Origin: Fidelibacterota bacterium
Lineage (GTDB): Bacteria > Pseudomonadota > Alphaproteobacteria > Rhodospirillales > Rhodospirillaceae
Direction: 5' to 3'
NCBI GenBank assembly: GCA_947476275.1
Contig: CANJPQ010000016.1
Span: forward strand, 50,452-114,451
Length of the DNA: 64,000 bases
In this document: piece after piece, positions 9,412 through 18,843 of the stretch
Layout: the number at the start of each line of letters is the position of its first letter
Numbering within the stretch: position 1 is the stretch's first letter
Notes under the pieces: generated by a model
Databases searched by the model: none
The model's input: the letters and a program-made list of their open reading frames with translations, nothing else
What the model was told of the DNA's origin: nothing
Translations under genes and position numbers: made by a program

Positions 9412-9672
9412 TCACTGACGTTCAGGATCGGCCGGCGGGGACGGCTGGGCGGGAATTTCCGGCGGCGCGGCCGGAGCCGCGCTCTCAGGCGGCAGAACCG
9501 GCACGGCCGGCGCCAGGGGCGGCGTGCCTTCCGGGAAGTCGGGTGCGGACGTTGGTGCGATCGGGTTGGGTGGCACAGTACCCGCGGGCGGCTTCGACAG
9601 CAGATAGGCGACCAAGAGGACCACCGCCACGCCGACCGCGGCGATCCAAATTACGTTCTTGTTCTGGTTCAC
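9412..9672 (-). CDS. Small membrane-anchored proline-rich protein
   Basis: 86-residue protein that I do not recognise. Residues 8-25 (VIWIAAVGVAVVLLVAYLLS) form a single transmembrane segment, followed by about 60 residues rich in Pro and Ala (repeated PPE/PAP units) that would extend into the periplasm or stay unstructured. High third-position GC is consistent with coding, but Pro-rich composition can create that pattern. It is transcribed towards the end of the glycosyltransferase, with only five bases between them. It may be an envelope protein of the surrounding lipid locus; function unknown. Confidence 0.6.
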   Translation of the reverse strand: MNQNKNVIWIAAVGVAVVLLVAYLLSKPPAGTVPPNPIAPTSAPDFPEGTPPLAPAVPVLPPESAAPAAPPEIPAQPSPPADPERQ

Positions 9673-9748
9673 GGGCTGCTGGCTCCTGGAGACGACCGCG
9701 GCTCAGCCGCCATCAACACTTATGCACCGGCGCAGTTCCCACCGGCGC

Positions 9749-9832
9749 TCAATGGGTGAGGACCACCCAAGAGAGCGCGGCGAAGACACATGCGCCGATC
9801 GACGCGATCCACAATAACATGCGGGTGCTCAT
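9749..9832 (-). CDS. Possible 27-residue single-helix membrane peptide
   Basis: A short frame starting at an ATG reads MSTRMLLWIASIGACVFAAL and then SWVVLTH before TGA. Almost all of it is one hydrophobic helix with a basic residue at the start, the form of many bacterial membrane microproteins. It lies upstream of, and in the same direction as, the proline-rich membrane protein. There is no strong ribosome binding site (only AGGT directly before the ATG), so it may be chance. Confidence 0.28.
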   Translation of the reverse strand: MSTRMLLWIASIGACVFAALSWVVLTH

Positions 9833-9953
9833 ACCTGCCACATGCGCTCGCAATAGAAAGATTGCAAGCCCCACGCGGGTCCTGTGTCGGCCCCTACGTG
9901 CTTGGCGCCTTGTTTTCAGGAGGTCCGTGATCGTTTAGGCTCCCGGCCGCATC

Positions 9954-10676
9954 ATGACCGCCCGTGAATTCATCAAACACACCGGCCGCCGCCCCGGCGT
10001 GCAGCGCGCCCTGGCCTCGGTCGCGGCGCGGCACATCGGCCTGGTGAAGACCACCACCCGCTGGCAGACCGTCAACGGCGACGTCGCCGCGCAAGCTTGG
10101 GCCGGCGATGCACCCGTGATCGTCGCCTTTTGGCACAATCGGCTAATGCTGATGCCCTATTGTTGGCCCTCGGCACAGCCGTTCCACATGCTCATCTCCT
10201 CACACCCGGACGGGCAATTGATCGCGCAGACCGTGGCGCATTTCGGGATCGAGACCATTGCCGGCTCCTCCCGGCGCGGCGGCAGCGAGGCCCTGCGCAG
10301 CTTGGTGCGCAAAATTAAGGCTGGCGAAAGCGTCGGCATCACCCCCGACGGACCGCGCGGACCGCGGATGCGCGCACGGGACGGCGCGCTGGTGCTCGCG
10401 CGCCTGACCGGCGCGCCGATCCTCCCGGCCGCCGCAGCGGTGTCGCGGCGCGCAACGCTGCGCACCTGGGATCGCTTGGTGGTGCCCTTGCCCTTCAGCC
10501 GCGGCGCCATGGTGTGGGGCACACCTATCGTCATTCCGCGCGATGCGAACGATGCGGACCTGGAGATGTATCGCCGCACCCTCGAGCGCGAACTCACCCG
10601 AGTCACCGATGCGGCCGACGCGGCCGTGGGCGTAGCACCAACGCCGGCGGCGGAAGCAGGCCATGCGGCGGCCTGA
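9954..10676 (+). CDS. Lysophospholipid acyltransferase family protein (DUF374)
   Basis: 240-residue acyltransferase of the DUF374 family, related to lipid A lauroyl-type and PlsC acyltransferases. Visible signatures are the FWHNRLML block and the TPDGPRGP block that form the active-site region. It overlaps the start of lpxK by 14 bases, so the two are translated together; this arrangement is common in Alphaproteobacteria and implies an acylation step in outer-membrane lipid synthesis. The frame is closed upstream by TAG at 9936, so ATG 9954 is the only sensible start; a near-perfect AGGAGGT lies at 9918-9924, too far upstream to serve it directly. Confidence 0.85.
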   Translation: MTAREFIKHTGRRPGVQRALASVAARHIGLVKTTTRWQTVNGDVAAQAWAGDAPVIVAFWHNRLMLMPYCWPSAQPFHMLISSHPDGQLIAQTVAHFGIETIAGSSRRGGSEALRSLVRKIKAGESVGITPDGPRGPRMRARDGALVLARLTGAPILPAAAAVSRRATLRTWDRLVVPLPFSRGAMVWGTPIVIPRDANDADLEMYRRTLERELTRVTDAADAAVGVAPTPAAEAGHAAA

Positions 10677-11628
10677 GTTCTGGGAAAGCGACAACGGGCT
10701 TGCGCGCCTGCTCGATCCCATCGGACGGATCGGCGGCGCGATCACCACCGCCCGCGTTCGCACTGCCAGCAACTATCGACCGAACGCGCCCGTGATCAGC
10801 GTCGGCAACCTGACCGTCGGCGGCACGGGCAAGACGCCGCTCGCCATCTCGATCGTGACGCGCCTGTTGGCGCGGGGCCGCACGCCGGCGGTGATCCTGC
10901 GCGGCTACGGCGGACGCCTGAAAGGCCCCGTGCAGGTCGATCCGCACACGCATACGGTAGAAGACGTCGGCGACGAAGCCCTGCTTCACGCAGCGCATGC
11001 GCCAACCTGGGTTGCGCGTTCACGTGCCGCCGGTGCGGCGGCGGCGGAACGCGCGGGCGCAAATGTGCTGGTGCTGGACGACGGCCATCAGCATCCCGGC
11101 ATCGCCAAAGATCTCGCGCTGGTCGCCATCGACGGGCGCACGGCGTTCGGAAACGGCCGCCTCTTTCCCGCGGGCCCGTTGCGCGAGACCGTGGCGGACG
11201 GCATGGCCCGCGCCCATGCGGCCATCATCGTCGGCGACGACGCGCGCGGGGTGGCGTCGCGCCTTGGCGACCTGCCGATCCTGCACGCACGCCTGGTGCC
11301 GGGGCCGGAAGCCGCGGGCTTGCGCGGGCAGCGTGTGGTTGCCTTCGCCGGCATCGGCGATCCGCGCAAGTTCTTCGACACCCTGCGCGACATCGGCGCG
11401 AAAGTCGTGGCGAAACATCCCTTCGACGATCACTACGGCTTCCAGGAAACCGACGTGCAACCGATCCTGGACGAAGCGTTCTCCATCGACGCCATCCCTG
11501 TCACCACGGCGAAAGACGCGGTACGCCTCGCGCCCGATCAACGCCAGCAAGTGAACGTGTTGTCGGTCGATGTGAAATGGAGCGACGAGGCCGCGTTGGA
11601 CCGATTGTTGGATGGCGTGCTGCGTTAG
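10663..11628 (+). CDS. lpxK: Tetraacyldisaccharide 4'-kinase LpxK
   Basis: Membrane-associated kinase that phosphorylates the 4' position of the lipid A disaccharide to give lipid IVA. Its P-loop is clear (GNLTVGGTGKTP), preceded by the hydrophobic-basic N-terminal segment and followed by conserved DEALLHA and LVLDDGHQH motifs. At 321 residues it has normal length. The ATG is preceded by AGG and lies within the end of the acyltransferase gene. Its stop overlaps the stop of the convergent xseA by four bases. Evidence that the organism makes lipid A. Confidence 0.93.
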   Translation: MRRPEFWESDNGLARLLDPIGRIGGAITTARVRTASNYRPNAPVISVGNLTVGGTGKTPLAISIVTRLLARGRTPAVILRGYGGRLKGPVQVDPHTHTVEDVGDEALLHAAHAPTWVARSRAAGAAAAERAGANVLVLDDGHQHPGIAKDLALVAIDGRTAFGNGRLFPAGPLRETVADGMARAHAAIIVGDDARGVASRLGDLPILHARLVPGPEAAGLRGQRVVAFAGIGDPRKFFDTLRDIGAKVVAKHPFDDHYGFQETDVQPILDEAFSIDAIPVTTAKDAVRLAPDQRQQVNVLSVDVKWSDEAALDRLLDGVLR

Positions 11629-13058
11629 AGCAGCGTGCCCTGACCTTCGTCGGGCTTCTTCGCGCGCGCAGGCTTCGGCATCGGCTTTGCGGCGCGCGCG
11701 CCGGCCGTCGCCCCCACCTCGCCGTCGCCGAATTTGATCGTCAGCGCGTCGCCGCTCGTGACTTTCGCCACGGAGGTCACCGGCGCGCCGCTCGCGTCTG
11801 TCACCATCGCATAGCCGCGTTCCAGGACACGCTGCGGCGAGACGGACTCCAGCCGCGTAGCCAAGGTCGTGACGCGAATCTCCGTGTCGCGCACGACACG
11901 CTTCCACGCCGGCACCAGGCGGCCGCTGAGGCGCGCGAGTTCGTCGTGGTCGCGCTGCAACTCGCGCCGGAATCGCGTCGGGTCCAATCGCGCGCTTAGC
12001 ACCGCCAGCTCTTGCTGCTTGGTGTGCATCAACTTGGCTGGCCCAGTCTTGAGCCGTTCGCTCAGACTATCCAGTTCCTGCGCCTTCTGCTCAACGATCA
12101 CGTCGAGGCGCGGAATGCCGCGCACCAGGCCTTCGAGATGGATGCGCCGTTCTTCCAGCCGCCGCGTGATGCCCTGCATCATGCGGCCCGCGAGCTGTTC
12201 CACGCGCGCGCGGCATTCCAGCCGCACGGGCACGGCCATCTCAGCGGCGGCGGTGGGTGTCGGCGCGCGTTTGTCGGCGGCGTGATCGATCAGGGTCCAG
12301 TCGGTCTCGTGACCGACGGCGGAGATCAAGGGAATGACGCTGGCCGCAGCCGCGCGCACCACGATCTCTTCGTTGAAGGACCAGAGGTCTTCGAGACTGC
12401 CGCCGCCGCGCGCGACGATCAGCACATCCGGGCGCGGCACTTTGCCGGTGCCGTCGATGGCATTGAATCCCGCGATGGCCGCCGCCACTTCCGCGGCCGA
12501 TCCCTCGCCCTGCACCTTCACCGGCCATAACAGCACGTGGCGCGGGAAACGATCGGCGATGCGGTGGAGGATGTCGCGGATCACCGCGCCGGTCGGCGAC
12601 GTCACCACGCCGATCACAAGCGGCAACGCCGGGATCGGCTTCTTGCGGCTTTCGTCGAACAGGCCTTCGGCGGCCAGCATCTTGCGCCGGTCCTCCAGCA
12701 GCTTGAGCAACGCGCCGGCGCCGGCGAGTTCCATCGAATCGATGATGATCTGATAGCTCGATCGGCCCGGATAGGTCGTGAGCTTGCCGGAGACGATCAC
12801 CTCCATCCCTTCCTCGGGACGGATCGAAAGCTTGCTCATCGTGCCGCGCCAGATGATCCCGTCCAAGGCGGCGGTCTCGTCCTTCAGGCGCAGGTAGCAA
12901 TGGCCCGATCCGGCCACTTTGGGCTGGGAGATTTCGCCGCGCACGCGCACGAAGCCGAACGCATCCTCGATGGTGCGTTTCAGCGACGCGGACACCTCGC
13001 TCACCGTGAAGGGCGGGGCGTTATGGGCCGTGGGCGGAAGGTCGTCGAATTCGCTCAT
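11625..13058 (-). CDS. xseA: Exodeoxyribonuclease VII large subunit
   Basis: Large subunit of the single-strand-specific exonuclease VII (mismatch repair and DNA damage tolerance). The 477 residues contain the N-terminal OB fold ([14 protein letters not shown] and [10 protein letters not shown]), the catalytic domain with [33 protein letters not shown] and [10 protein letters not shown], and a long helical C-terminal region. The C-terminal about 30 residues are Lys/Pro-rich. The small subunit xseB is not adjacent. The divergent purD lies 68 bases away. Confidence 0.94.
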   Translation of the reverse strand: MSEFDDLPPTAHNAPPFTVSEVSASLKRTIEDAFGFVRVRGEISQPKVAGSGHCYLRLKDETAALDGIIWRGTMSKLSIRPEEGMEVIVSGKLTTYPGRSSYQIIIDSMELAGAGALLKLLEDRRKMLAAEGLFDESRKKPIPALPLVIGVVTSPTGAVIRDILHRIADRFPRHVLLWPVKVQGEGSAAEVAAAIAGFNAIDGTGKVPRPDVLIVARGGGSLEDLWSFNEEIVVRAAAASVIPLISAVGHETDWTLIDHAADKRAPTPTAAAEMAVPVRLECRARVEQLAGRMMQGITRRLEERRIHLEGLVRGIPRLDVIVEQKAQELDSLSERLKTGPAKLMHTKQQELAVLSARLDPTRFRRELQRDHDELARLSGRLVPAWKRVVRDTEIRVTTLATRLESVSPQRVLERGYAMVTDASGAPVTSVAKVTSGDALTIKFGDGEVGATAGARAAKPMPKPARAKKPDEGQGTLL

Positions 13059-13126
13059 CCCGGCTTTATCGCAGGGCCGGTGCCTGTGCTACAAGACCCG
13101 CGCGAATCGGGTGTGCGGGGCTGAAA

Positions 13127-14413
13127 ATGCGGATTCTGGTGGTGGGCGGCGGCGGCCGCGAACATGCCCTGTGCTGGGCGATTGCCGCCTCGCCCCTGTG
13201 CGAGGCCCTGTACTGCGCGCCCGGCAACGCCGGCATCGCCGCCGAAGCGGAGTGCGTCGCTATCAGCGCCGAGGACGTGCCGGGGCTCGTCAAATTCGCC
13301 CAAGAGAAATCCATCGACTTCGTGGTGGTCGGGCCCGAGGCCCCGCTGGTGGCAGGCTTGGTGGACGCGCTCAAGACGGCGGGCATCAAAGCGTTTGGAC
13401 CCAGCGCCGCGGCGGCGCGGCTCGAAGGCTCCAAGGGCTTCATGAAGGACTTCTTCGCCCGCCACAGCATCCCGACAGCCGCCTATGGCCGCTTCCGCGA
13501 CGCCGCCGCCGCCAAAGCCTTCATCGACCAGAAGGGTGCGCCGATCGTGGTGAAGACCGACGGCCTCGCCGCCGGCAAGGGCGTCACCGTCTGCCAGAGC
13601 ATCTCCGAAGCCCACGCCGCCGTCGATGCCGCCATGACCGGCAAAGCCTTCGGCAGCGCGGGCGACGAATTGGTGATCGAAGAATTCCTGGCCGGCGAGG
13701 AAGTGAGTTTCTTCGCGCTGGTCGACGGCACTCACGCCGTGCCGCTGGTCGCCGCGCAGGATCATAAGGCCGTCGGCGATGGCGACACCGGTCCCAATAC
13801 CGGCGGCATGGGCGCCTATTCGCCGACGCCGCTGGTCGATGCGGCACTTCAGCAGAAGATCATGGACGACGTGATCATGCCGACCGTGCGCGGCATGGCG
13901 GCGGAGGGATCGCCATTCGTGGGCGTGCTGTTCGCCGGCCTGATGATCACCAAGGACGGGCCGAAAACCCTTGAATACAACGTGCGCTTCGGCGATCCGG
14001 AATGCGAAGCCCTGATGGTGCGCGTGAAGTCCGACATCCTGCCCGCGCTGATCGCGGCGGCGGACGGCGAACTCGCCCAGTTCGACCTGCGCTGGACCGA
14101 CGACGCCGCGGTCGTGGTCGTGATGGCGGCCAAGGGCTATCCCGGCAGCTACCAGAAAGGCACGGTCATTCGCGGTCTCGACCGCGCCGCTGCGATTCCA
14201 GGCGTGTCGATCTTCCATGCCGGCACCGCCAAAAAGGGCGACGACATCGTCGCCACCGGCGGCCGCGTGCTGGCGATCACCGCGCGTGGGCGCACCGTGA
14301 CCGAAGCCCAGCAGAAAGCCTATCAGGCGGTGGATCAGATCGATTGGCCGGAAGGATTCTGCCGCCGCGACATCGGCTGGCGCGCCATCGCCCGCGAGAA
14401 GACCGCCGGCTAA
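13127..14413 (+). CDS. purD: Phosphoribosylamine--glycine ligase
   Basis: ATP-grasp enzyme that condenses phosphoribosylamine with glycine, the second step of purine synthesis. Length 428 is typical. Seen: N-terminal [31 protein letters not shown]-grasp core [15 protein letters not shown], and [20 protein letters not shown] followed by VRFGDPE. Divergent from xseA and followed within 4 bases by the tail of a leftward gene. The ATG is preceded by GGGG with a short A-tract. No frame damage. Confidence 0.96.
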   Translation: MRILVVGGGGREHALCWAIAASPLCEALYCAPGNAGIAAEAECVAISAEDVPGLVKFAQEKSIDFVVVGPEAPLVAGLVDALKTAGIKAFGPSAAAARLEGSKGFMKDFFARHSIPTAAYGRFRDAAAAKAFIDQKGAPIVVKTDGLAAGKGVTVCQSISEAHAAVDAAMTGKAFGSAGDELVIEEFLAGEEVSFFALVDGTHAVPLVAAQDHKAVGDGDTGPNTGGMGAYSPTPLVDAALQQKIMDDVIMPTVRGMAAEGSPFVGVLFAGLMITKDGPKTLEYNVRFGDPECEALMVRVKSDILPALIAAADGELAQFDLRWTDDAAVVVVMAAKGYPGSYQKGTVIRGLDRAAAIPGVSIFHAGTAKKGDDIVATGGRVLAITARGRTVTEAQQKAYQAVDQIDWPEGFCRRDIGWRAIAREKTAG

Positions 14414-14417
14414 AACG

Positions 14418-14879
14418 CTACTTGCACTGTGCCGACAAGGTCATCGACTTTTGCGACATCGGCGGCGCGGCCTTGGGATCGTCGGGCCTCGGTTCGAGGT
14501 CGATCAGTTCCACGCCTGCGAAGAAACCTTTCGCCGTCGTCTTGGTGGCGATCTCGAAGAACTTTTCCGCCAGCACCTTGCGCCGCTCGCCGACGAAATC
14601 CGCCGCCGTGAGACCGGCGCCGTAAAGATACTGCACGAACCGGTCGTGAATGATCGGCACGGAGAAGCAGGCGTTGCGCTCGTTGATCTCAAGCCCCAGC
14701 TTGAGGCGGATGGTGAGCACCTCATAGCGCACGCCGTTCGAGGATTTGTACGGCGCCATCACCGGCGCCATCTGGATGACGTCATCGCCATAGCCCACCG
14801 CACCGCCCTTCTTCTTCTCCGCGGCGACAGCGGGAAGGCCGAGAAGCACGATCAGCAGCGGCACAAACAGGCGTTTCAT
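14418..14879 (-). CDS. Predicted exported protein of unknown function
   Basis: About 153 residues with a clear signal peptide: MKRLFVPLLIVLLGLPAVAA, where AVA-A would be a signal peptidase I site. The mature part begins with a Lys-rich linker and holds one extended domain containing a YEVLTIRLKLGLEINERNA segment and Cys residues. An upstream in-frame ATG at 14888 adds three residues. It lies immediately downstream of tadA on the same strand, 10-19 bases apart, so they may be co-transcribed. The segment FVGERRKVLAEKFFEIA resembles the linker of periplasmic basal-body proteins such as FliL, but that likeness is weak. I do not recognise the family. Confidence 0.65.
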   Translation of the reverse strand: MKRLFVPLLIVLLGLPAVAAEKKKGGAVGYGDDVIQMAPVMAPYKSSNGVRYEVLTIRLKLGLEINERNACFSVPIIHDRFVQYLYGAGLTAADFVGERRKVLAEKFFEIATKTTAKGFFAGVELIDLEPRPDDPKAAPPMSQKSMTLSAQCK

Positions 14880-14897
14880 GTGGTCCATGGTAGGGGC

Positions 14898-15353
14898 TTA
14901 GCGCCGTTGGGCAAAGAAGTCCTTGAGCAGCGTTTCCGCGCGCGTGGCCTGCACGCCGCCGACAATCTCCGGCTTGTGATGGCAGGTGGGGTGACTGAAC
15001 ACCCGGGGCCCATGTTCCACGCCGCCGCCTTTGGGATCGTAGGCCGCGAACACCAAGCGCCGCACCCGGGCGATAGCGATCGCCGCCGCGCACATCGGGC
15101 ACGGTTCGAGACTGACATACAGATCGCACCCATCCACCCGCGGCGCCCCTCGCATGGCTGACGCCATCCGCAGCACCAGCACTTCCGCATGGGCGGTCGG
15201 ATCGTGGCGCGCCTCGACCTCGTTGCCGGCAGCGGCCAGCACCGTGTTGGCCGCCGGGTCGACCAGGACAGCCCCCACGGGAACCTCGCCCCGGGCGCCG
15301 GCGGCCTCGGCCTCGGCAAAGGCAATTGCAAGGAAATCAGGAGGTTGGGCCAT
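14898..15353 (-). CDS. tadA: tRNA adenosine(34) deaminase TadA family
   Basis: Zinc-dependent deaminase that converts A34 of tRNA-Arg(ACG) to inosine. The zinc and proton-transfer residues are visible: PTAHAEVLVLR (HAE) and EPCPMCAAAI (PCxxC). Start chosen at ATG 15353 (MAQPPDFLAIAF); an in-frame upstream start would add 12 residues without family resemblance. The E. coli enzyme has a very similar length. Other nucleoside deaminases share the motif, so the exact substrate is an inference from the closeness of fit. Confidence 0.85.
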   Translation of the reverse strand: MAQPPDFLAIAFAEAEAAGARGEVPVGAVLVDPAANTVLAAAGNEVEARHDPTAHAEVLVLRMASAMRGAPRVDGCDLYVSLEPCPMCAAAIAIARVRRLVFAAYDPKGGGVEHGPRVFSHPTCHHKPEIVGGVQATRAETLLKDFFAQRR

Positions 15354-15470
15354 GAACGGCACCTGACCAGCCCCGGCGCGGCGCGTCAACCCGGCCCCCG
15401 GCTCGAACCCCTCGTTAACCTTTGCGCCTTAAGGTGCCACTCGTACCCGTCTCATTCGGATTTTTGGTCG

Positions 15471-16499
15471 ATGGTCCAGAACGTTAGCGATCACAATGCC
15501 AACACTGTGCTGCTCGCCGGCCAGGCCGTGGACCGGGCGACGGTGCAGGGGCTGAAGACCGCCAGCGCCAAGAGCGGCGTGAGCTTCCAGTTCCTGCTCG
15601 CCAAGGCGTCGCAGGAAAGCAGCCTGAATGCATCCGCAACAGCCGAAAGCTCATCCGCCACCGGCCTGTTCCAGTTCACCCGCGGCACGTGGCTCGACAT
15701 GCTGAAGCGCTTCGGCAGCCAGTACGGATATTCCGACCTCTCGCGCCAAATTCTCGAGACCCCGTCCGGCAAGCTGGCCGTGACCGACGACGCGGCGGAG
15801 AAACGCATTCTCGCCCTGCGCAAAGATCCGGAAGCGTCCGCCCTGATGGCCGCGGAGTTCGCGCGCGACAATGCCGCGTCGCTCGAATCCACCCTCGGCC
15901 GCGCCCCCGATGGACCGGAGCTCTACCTTGCCCACTTCCTCGGCGCGAACGGCGCCCAGTCCCTGCTGGCGGCCCCTCCGGGCCAGTCCGCCGCGTCGGT
16001 GCTGCCGGCGGCGGCGAAAGCCAATCCGTCCGTGTTCACCGCGCCCGACGGCCATGCGCGGACCGCCCGCGAGGTCGTGGATCTGATCCGCAGCCGCTTC
16101 TCCAACCAGCTCGCACGCTATGCCGATGCCGGCGCCACAACGGCCGCCGACGGGATCACGGACGTGGCGCCAATGCCTGCGCGCGCGCCCACAGCGCATG
16201 CAGCGGCCCTCGGCAAGTTCGACCTGCACGGCTCCCTTGGCGATATCACCAAGTCGCCGGCGCAGATGATGATGCTCGATCAGCTCCTGAAGATCATCTC
16301 GACGGACCCCATGGCCAGCACCGACGAGGAAGACGAGCAGAACGCCGATCCGTTCCGCCCGCTCAGCTCCGGCGCCCTCAAGGGCAGCGACTGGGCCGAA
16401 GCCATGACGCGGCACATGGTCGCCGCCTCCCGCGCGCCCGAGGCACGGCGCGCCTACAATCCGCCGCCGGGTCCGCAGAACCTGGACGACAAGGTCTAA
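15471..16499 (+). CDS. Lytic transglycosylase-like SLT domain protein
   Basis: 342-residue protein with a lysozyme-like transglycosylase domain near residues 30-130: FLLAKASQESSLNASATAES supplies the catalytic Glu context and SSATGLFQFTRGTW the second conserved block. Such enzymes cut peptidoglycan without water. No signal peptide or membrane helix is seen, so it may be exported by a flagellar-type or other route, or work as a phage-like or assembly-linked hydrolase. The C-terminal 120 residues are Ala/Pro-rich and acidic (TDEEDEQNADPF). The start is ATG 15471; the frame is open further upstream but without similarity. Confidence 0.8.
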   Translation: MVQNVSDHNANTVLLAGQAVDRATVQGLKTASAKSGVSFQFLLAKASQESSLNASATAESSSATGLFQFTRGTWLDMLKRFGSQYGYSDLSRQILETPSGKLAVTDDAAEKRILALRKDPEASALMAAEFARDNAASLESTLGRAPDGPELYLAHFLGANGAQSLLAAPPGQSAASVLPAAAKANPSVFTAPDGHARTAREVVDLIRSRFSNQLARYADAGATTAADGITDVAPMPARAPTAHAAALGKFDLHGSLGDITKSPAQMMMLDQLLKIISTDPMASTDEEDEQNADPFRPLSSGALKGSDWAEAMTRHMVAASRAPEARRAYNPPPGPQNLDDKV

Positions 16500-16541
16500 A
16501 CTGGAATCCGTCGGCCTCCCGTGCGATACCACGGGACGCAC

Positions 16542-17273
16542 ATGATCCAGCCCGCACCTCTCATTGGAATCACCGCCGACAGCGAAGAGCCCGGCGGCTA
16601 TTCACGTTTTCCCTGGTATGCCCTGCGCCAGAACTACTGCAGCGCCGTGGTGCATGCCGGCGGCGCGCCCCTGGTGCTTCCCCATGAGCCGTCCCTGATC
16701 GAGCGCTATGCCGAAATGCTCGACGGACTGGTCGTCTCCGGCGGGGCCTTCGATATCGATCCGTCCCTGTTCGGCGAAGCCGACCGGCACGTGACCGTCG
16801 TGACCAAGGAAGACCGCACCAAGTTCGAGCTCGACCTCACCAAGGCGATGCTCGACCGCGATAAGCCGGTGCTCGGCATCTGCGGCGGACAGCAGCTGCT
16901 GGCGGTGGCGCTGGGCGGAACGCTCATCCAGCACATCCCCGACAGCATCGCCGACGCGCTCGCCCACGAGCAGCCCAACCCCCGCAACGAACCGGGCCAC
17001 GACGTCGCGATCGCACCGGACACCATCCTGCACAGCATTATCGGCGACGAGCTGATCCCGGTGAACAGCGCGCACCACCAAGCGGTGCGCGATGTGCCGG
17101 CCCCGATCGTGGTGGATGCAGTGGCACCCGACGGCGTGATCGAGGGCATCGAGGACCCGTCGCGTCGGTTCTGTATCGGCGTGCAGTGGCATCCGGAATT
17201 CCACATCAGCGCCGCCGACGTGCGCCTGTTCGCGGCCTTCGTCGATGCGTGCCGCTACAAGGACCGCACGTGA
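16542..17273 (+). CDS. Class I glutamine amidotransferase-like hydrolase (PuuD-like)
   Basis: Cytosolic peptidase C26 family protein, related to gamma-glutamyl-GABA hydrolase PuuD. The catalytic Cys is in GICGGQQLLAVALGG and the His/Glu pair in GVQWHPEF; the N-terminal LIGITAD is typical. ATG 16542 is preceded by GGGAC at suitable spacing; an upstream ATG at 16521 adds seven residues. The stop overlaps the GTG start of the pseudouridine synthase (GTGA). No putrescine genes are nearby, so the substrate is open. Confidence 0.82.
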   Translation: MIQPAPLIGITADSEEPGGYSRFPWYALRQNYCSAVVHAGGAPLVLPHEPSLIERYAEMLDGLVVSGGAFDIDPSLFGEADRHVTVVTKEDRTKFELDLTKAMLDRDKPVLGICGGQQLLAVALGGTLIQHIPDSIADALAHEQPNPRNEPGHDVAIAPDTILHSIIGDELIPVNSAHHQAVRDVPAPIVVDAVAPDGVIEGIEDPSRRFCIGVQWHPEFHISAADVRLFAAFVDACRYKDRT

Positions 17274-18259
17274 CCACTGACGAAAAAGCGGGCGATCCTG
17301 CGGAAAAAGGCGAACGCATCGCCAAGGTGATGGCGCGCGCCGGCCTCTGTTCCCGGCGCGATGCGGAAATCTGGATCGCCGCGGGTCGCGTGTCCTTGAA
17401 CGGCAAGGTGCTGACCTCAGCCGCGCAAAACGTGCGCGAGAGCGACCAGATTGTGGTCGACGGCAACCCGCTGAAGAAAGCCGACCGTACGCGCCTGTGG
17501 CTGTATCACAAGCCCACGGGCCTGGTGACCAGCCATAAGGACGAGAAGAACCGCGAGACCGTGTTCTCGACCCTGCCGCCGCACATGCCGCGGGTGGTGT
17601 CGATAGGACGCCTCGATCTCAATTCCGAGGGTCTGCTGCTGCTCACCAACGACGGCGCCCTCGCGCGCGAGTTGGAGCTGCCCTCGCGCGGCTGGAAGCG
17701 GAAGTATCGCGTGCGCGTCCATGGCCGCGTCGATCAGGCGCGCCTGAGCCGCTTGAGCCACGGCGTCACCGTCGAAGGTGTGCGCTATGGCCCCATCACG
17801 GCGGTGGTGGACGACGTCGGCGGCGGCACCAAGGCCAACACATGGCTGAGCGTGATTCTCACCGAAGGCAAGAACCGCGAGGTCCGCAAGGTGATGGAGC
17901 ATCTCGGTCTGTCCGTGAACCGGCTGATCCGCGTCGCCTACGGGCCGTTCGAGCTGGGCCCCTTGCCGGAAGGCACGGTCGAGGAAATCCCGCGCCACGT
18001 GCTGCGCGAAGAACTCGGCGTGAAGGCCGAAGCCGACGAGAAGGACGACCCGCGCGCGGGATGGGCGAAATCCAAGAAGAAGCCGGACAAGCGGCCGCCG
18101 CACGCGAAGCCCCAGAGCCGGCCGCAAAGCCGTCCCCCAAGCCGGGCGGAAGACCGGCCGCAAGGTCGACCGACGCTGAAGGCGCGCAGCAAAGGGCCCG
18201 CACGGCGTTCCCCTGGGCGCTCCCCTGGGCGTTCCCCCGGGCGTCCTGAAGGCCGATGA
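17270..18259 (+). CDS. rluB: 23S rRNA pseudouridine synthase, RluB/RsuA family
   Basis: S4-domain pseudouridine synthase. Residues about 17-65 form the S4 RNA-binding domain (IAKVMARAGLCSRRDAEIWI), followed by the catalytic domain with GRLDLNSEGLLLLTNDG containing the catalytic Asp, and KNREVRKVMEHLGL. Members modify U2605 of 23S rRNA or related sites. The start is GTG overlapping the previous stop (GTGA). The C-terminal ~75 residues are a basic, low-complexity tail (repeated SRP and SPGR units), common in alphaproteobacterial homologues and probably a disordered RNA-binding extension. The end overlaps the rsmD start by four bases. Confidence 0.9.
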   Translation: MTTDEKAGDPAEKGERIAKVMARAGLCSRRDAEIWIAAGRVSLNGKVLTSAAQNVRESDQIVVDGNPLKKADRTRLWLYHKPTGLVTSHKDEKNRETVFSTLPPHMPRVVSIGRLDLNSEGLLLLTNDGALARELELPSRGWKRKYRVRVHGRVDQARLSRLSHGVTVEGVRYGPITAVVDDVGGGTKANTWLSVILTEGKNREVRKVMEHLGLSVNRLIRVAYGPFELGPLPEGTVEEIPRHVLREELGVKAEADEKDDPRAGWAKSKKKPDKRPPHAKPQSRPQSRPPSRAEDRPQGRPTLKARSKGPARRSPGRSPGRSPGRPEGR

Positions 18260-18843
18260 ACCCCAAGCCGGCACAACGCGGCCGCCTGCGCATTATCGCC
18301 GGGGTCTGGCGCGGCCGCATGATCGCCACCCTGCCCGATGACAGTGTGCGCCCCACCGCCGACCGCGCCCGCGAAGCGCTGTTCAACCGTCTTGCCCACG
18401 GCTTCAAGGACGACGGCTTCGATCTCAGGGGTGCGACCGTGGTGGATGTCTGCGCCGGCTCCGGCGCGTTGGGGCTCGAGGCCCTGTCGCGTGGTGCGGC
18501 GCAAGCGACATTCATCGATCAGGCGATGCCCGCGCTTGCGCTGATCCGCGAGAACATCGCGACATTGGGTGCTGAGGATCGCGCAACGGTAACCTCGGCC
18601 GCGGCACAGTCGCTGCCGCGCCCGTCGCGGCCCTGCGATCTCGCTTTCCTCGATCCGCCTTACGAAAAGGGTCTCGCCACGCCGATCCTCGCAAGCCTCG
18701 CGGCCCAAGGCTGGCTACGGCCCGGCGCCGTGGTCAGCGTCGAGACCGGTGCAGACGAGATCTTCGATCTGCCGCAGGGCTATGTCTTGCGCGACCGGCG
18801 CGATTACGGGCGCACAGCGATCACATTTCTGCTGAAGACTTAG
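18256..18843 (+). CDS. rsmD: 16S rRNA (guanine(966)-N2)-methyltransferase RsmD
   Basis: SAM-dependent N2-guanine methyltransferase acting on 30S subunits. Family features: N-terminal RIIAGVWRGR, RPTADRAREALFNRL, SAM site VVDVCAGSGALGLEALSRGA, and catalytic LDPPYEKG (DPPY). Length 195 is normal. ATGA overlap with rluB indicates one translation unit of two rRNA-modifying enzymes. Its stop overlaps that of the next, convergent gene by four bases. Confidence 0.94.
   Translation: MNPKPAQRGRLRIIAGVWRGRMIATLPDDSVRPTADRAREALFNRLAHGFKDDGFDLRGATVVDVCAGSGALGLEALSRGAAQATFIDQAMPALALIRENIATLGAEDRATVTSAAAQSLPRPSRPCDLAFLDPPYEKGLATPILASLAAQGWLRPGAVVSVETGADEIFDLPQGYVLRDRRDYGRTAITFLLKT

Noticed and set aside
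15415..15432. TTAA-x10-TTAA pair before the transglycosylase gene, considered as a CtrA site
   Set aside because: CtrA sites need a seven-base spacer; here it is ten.
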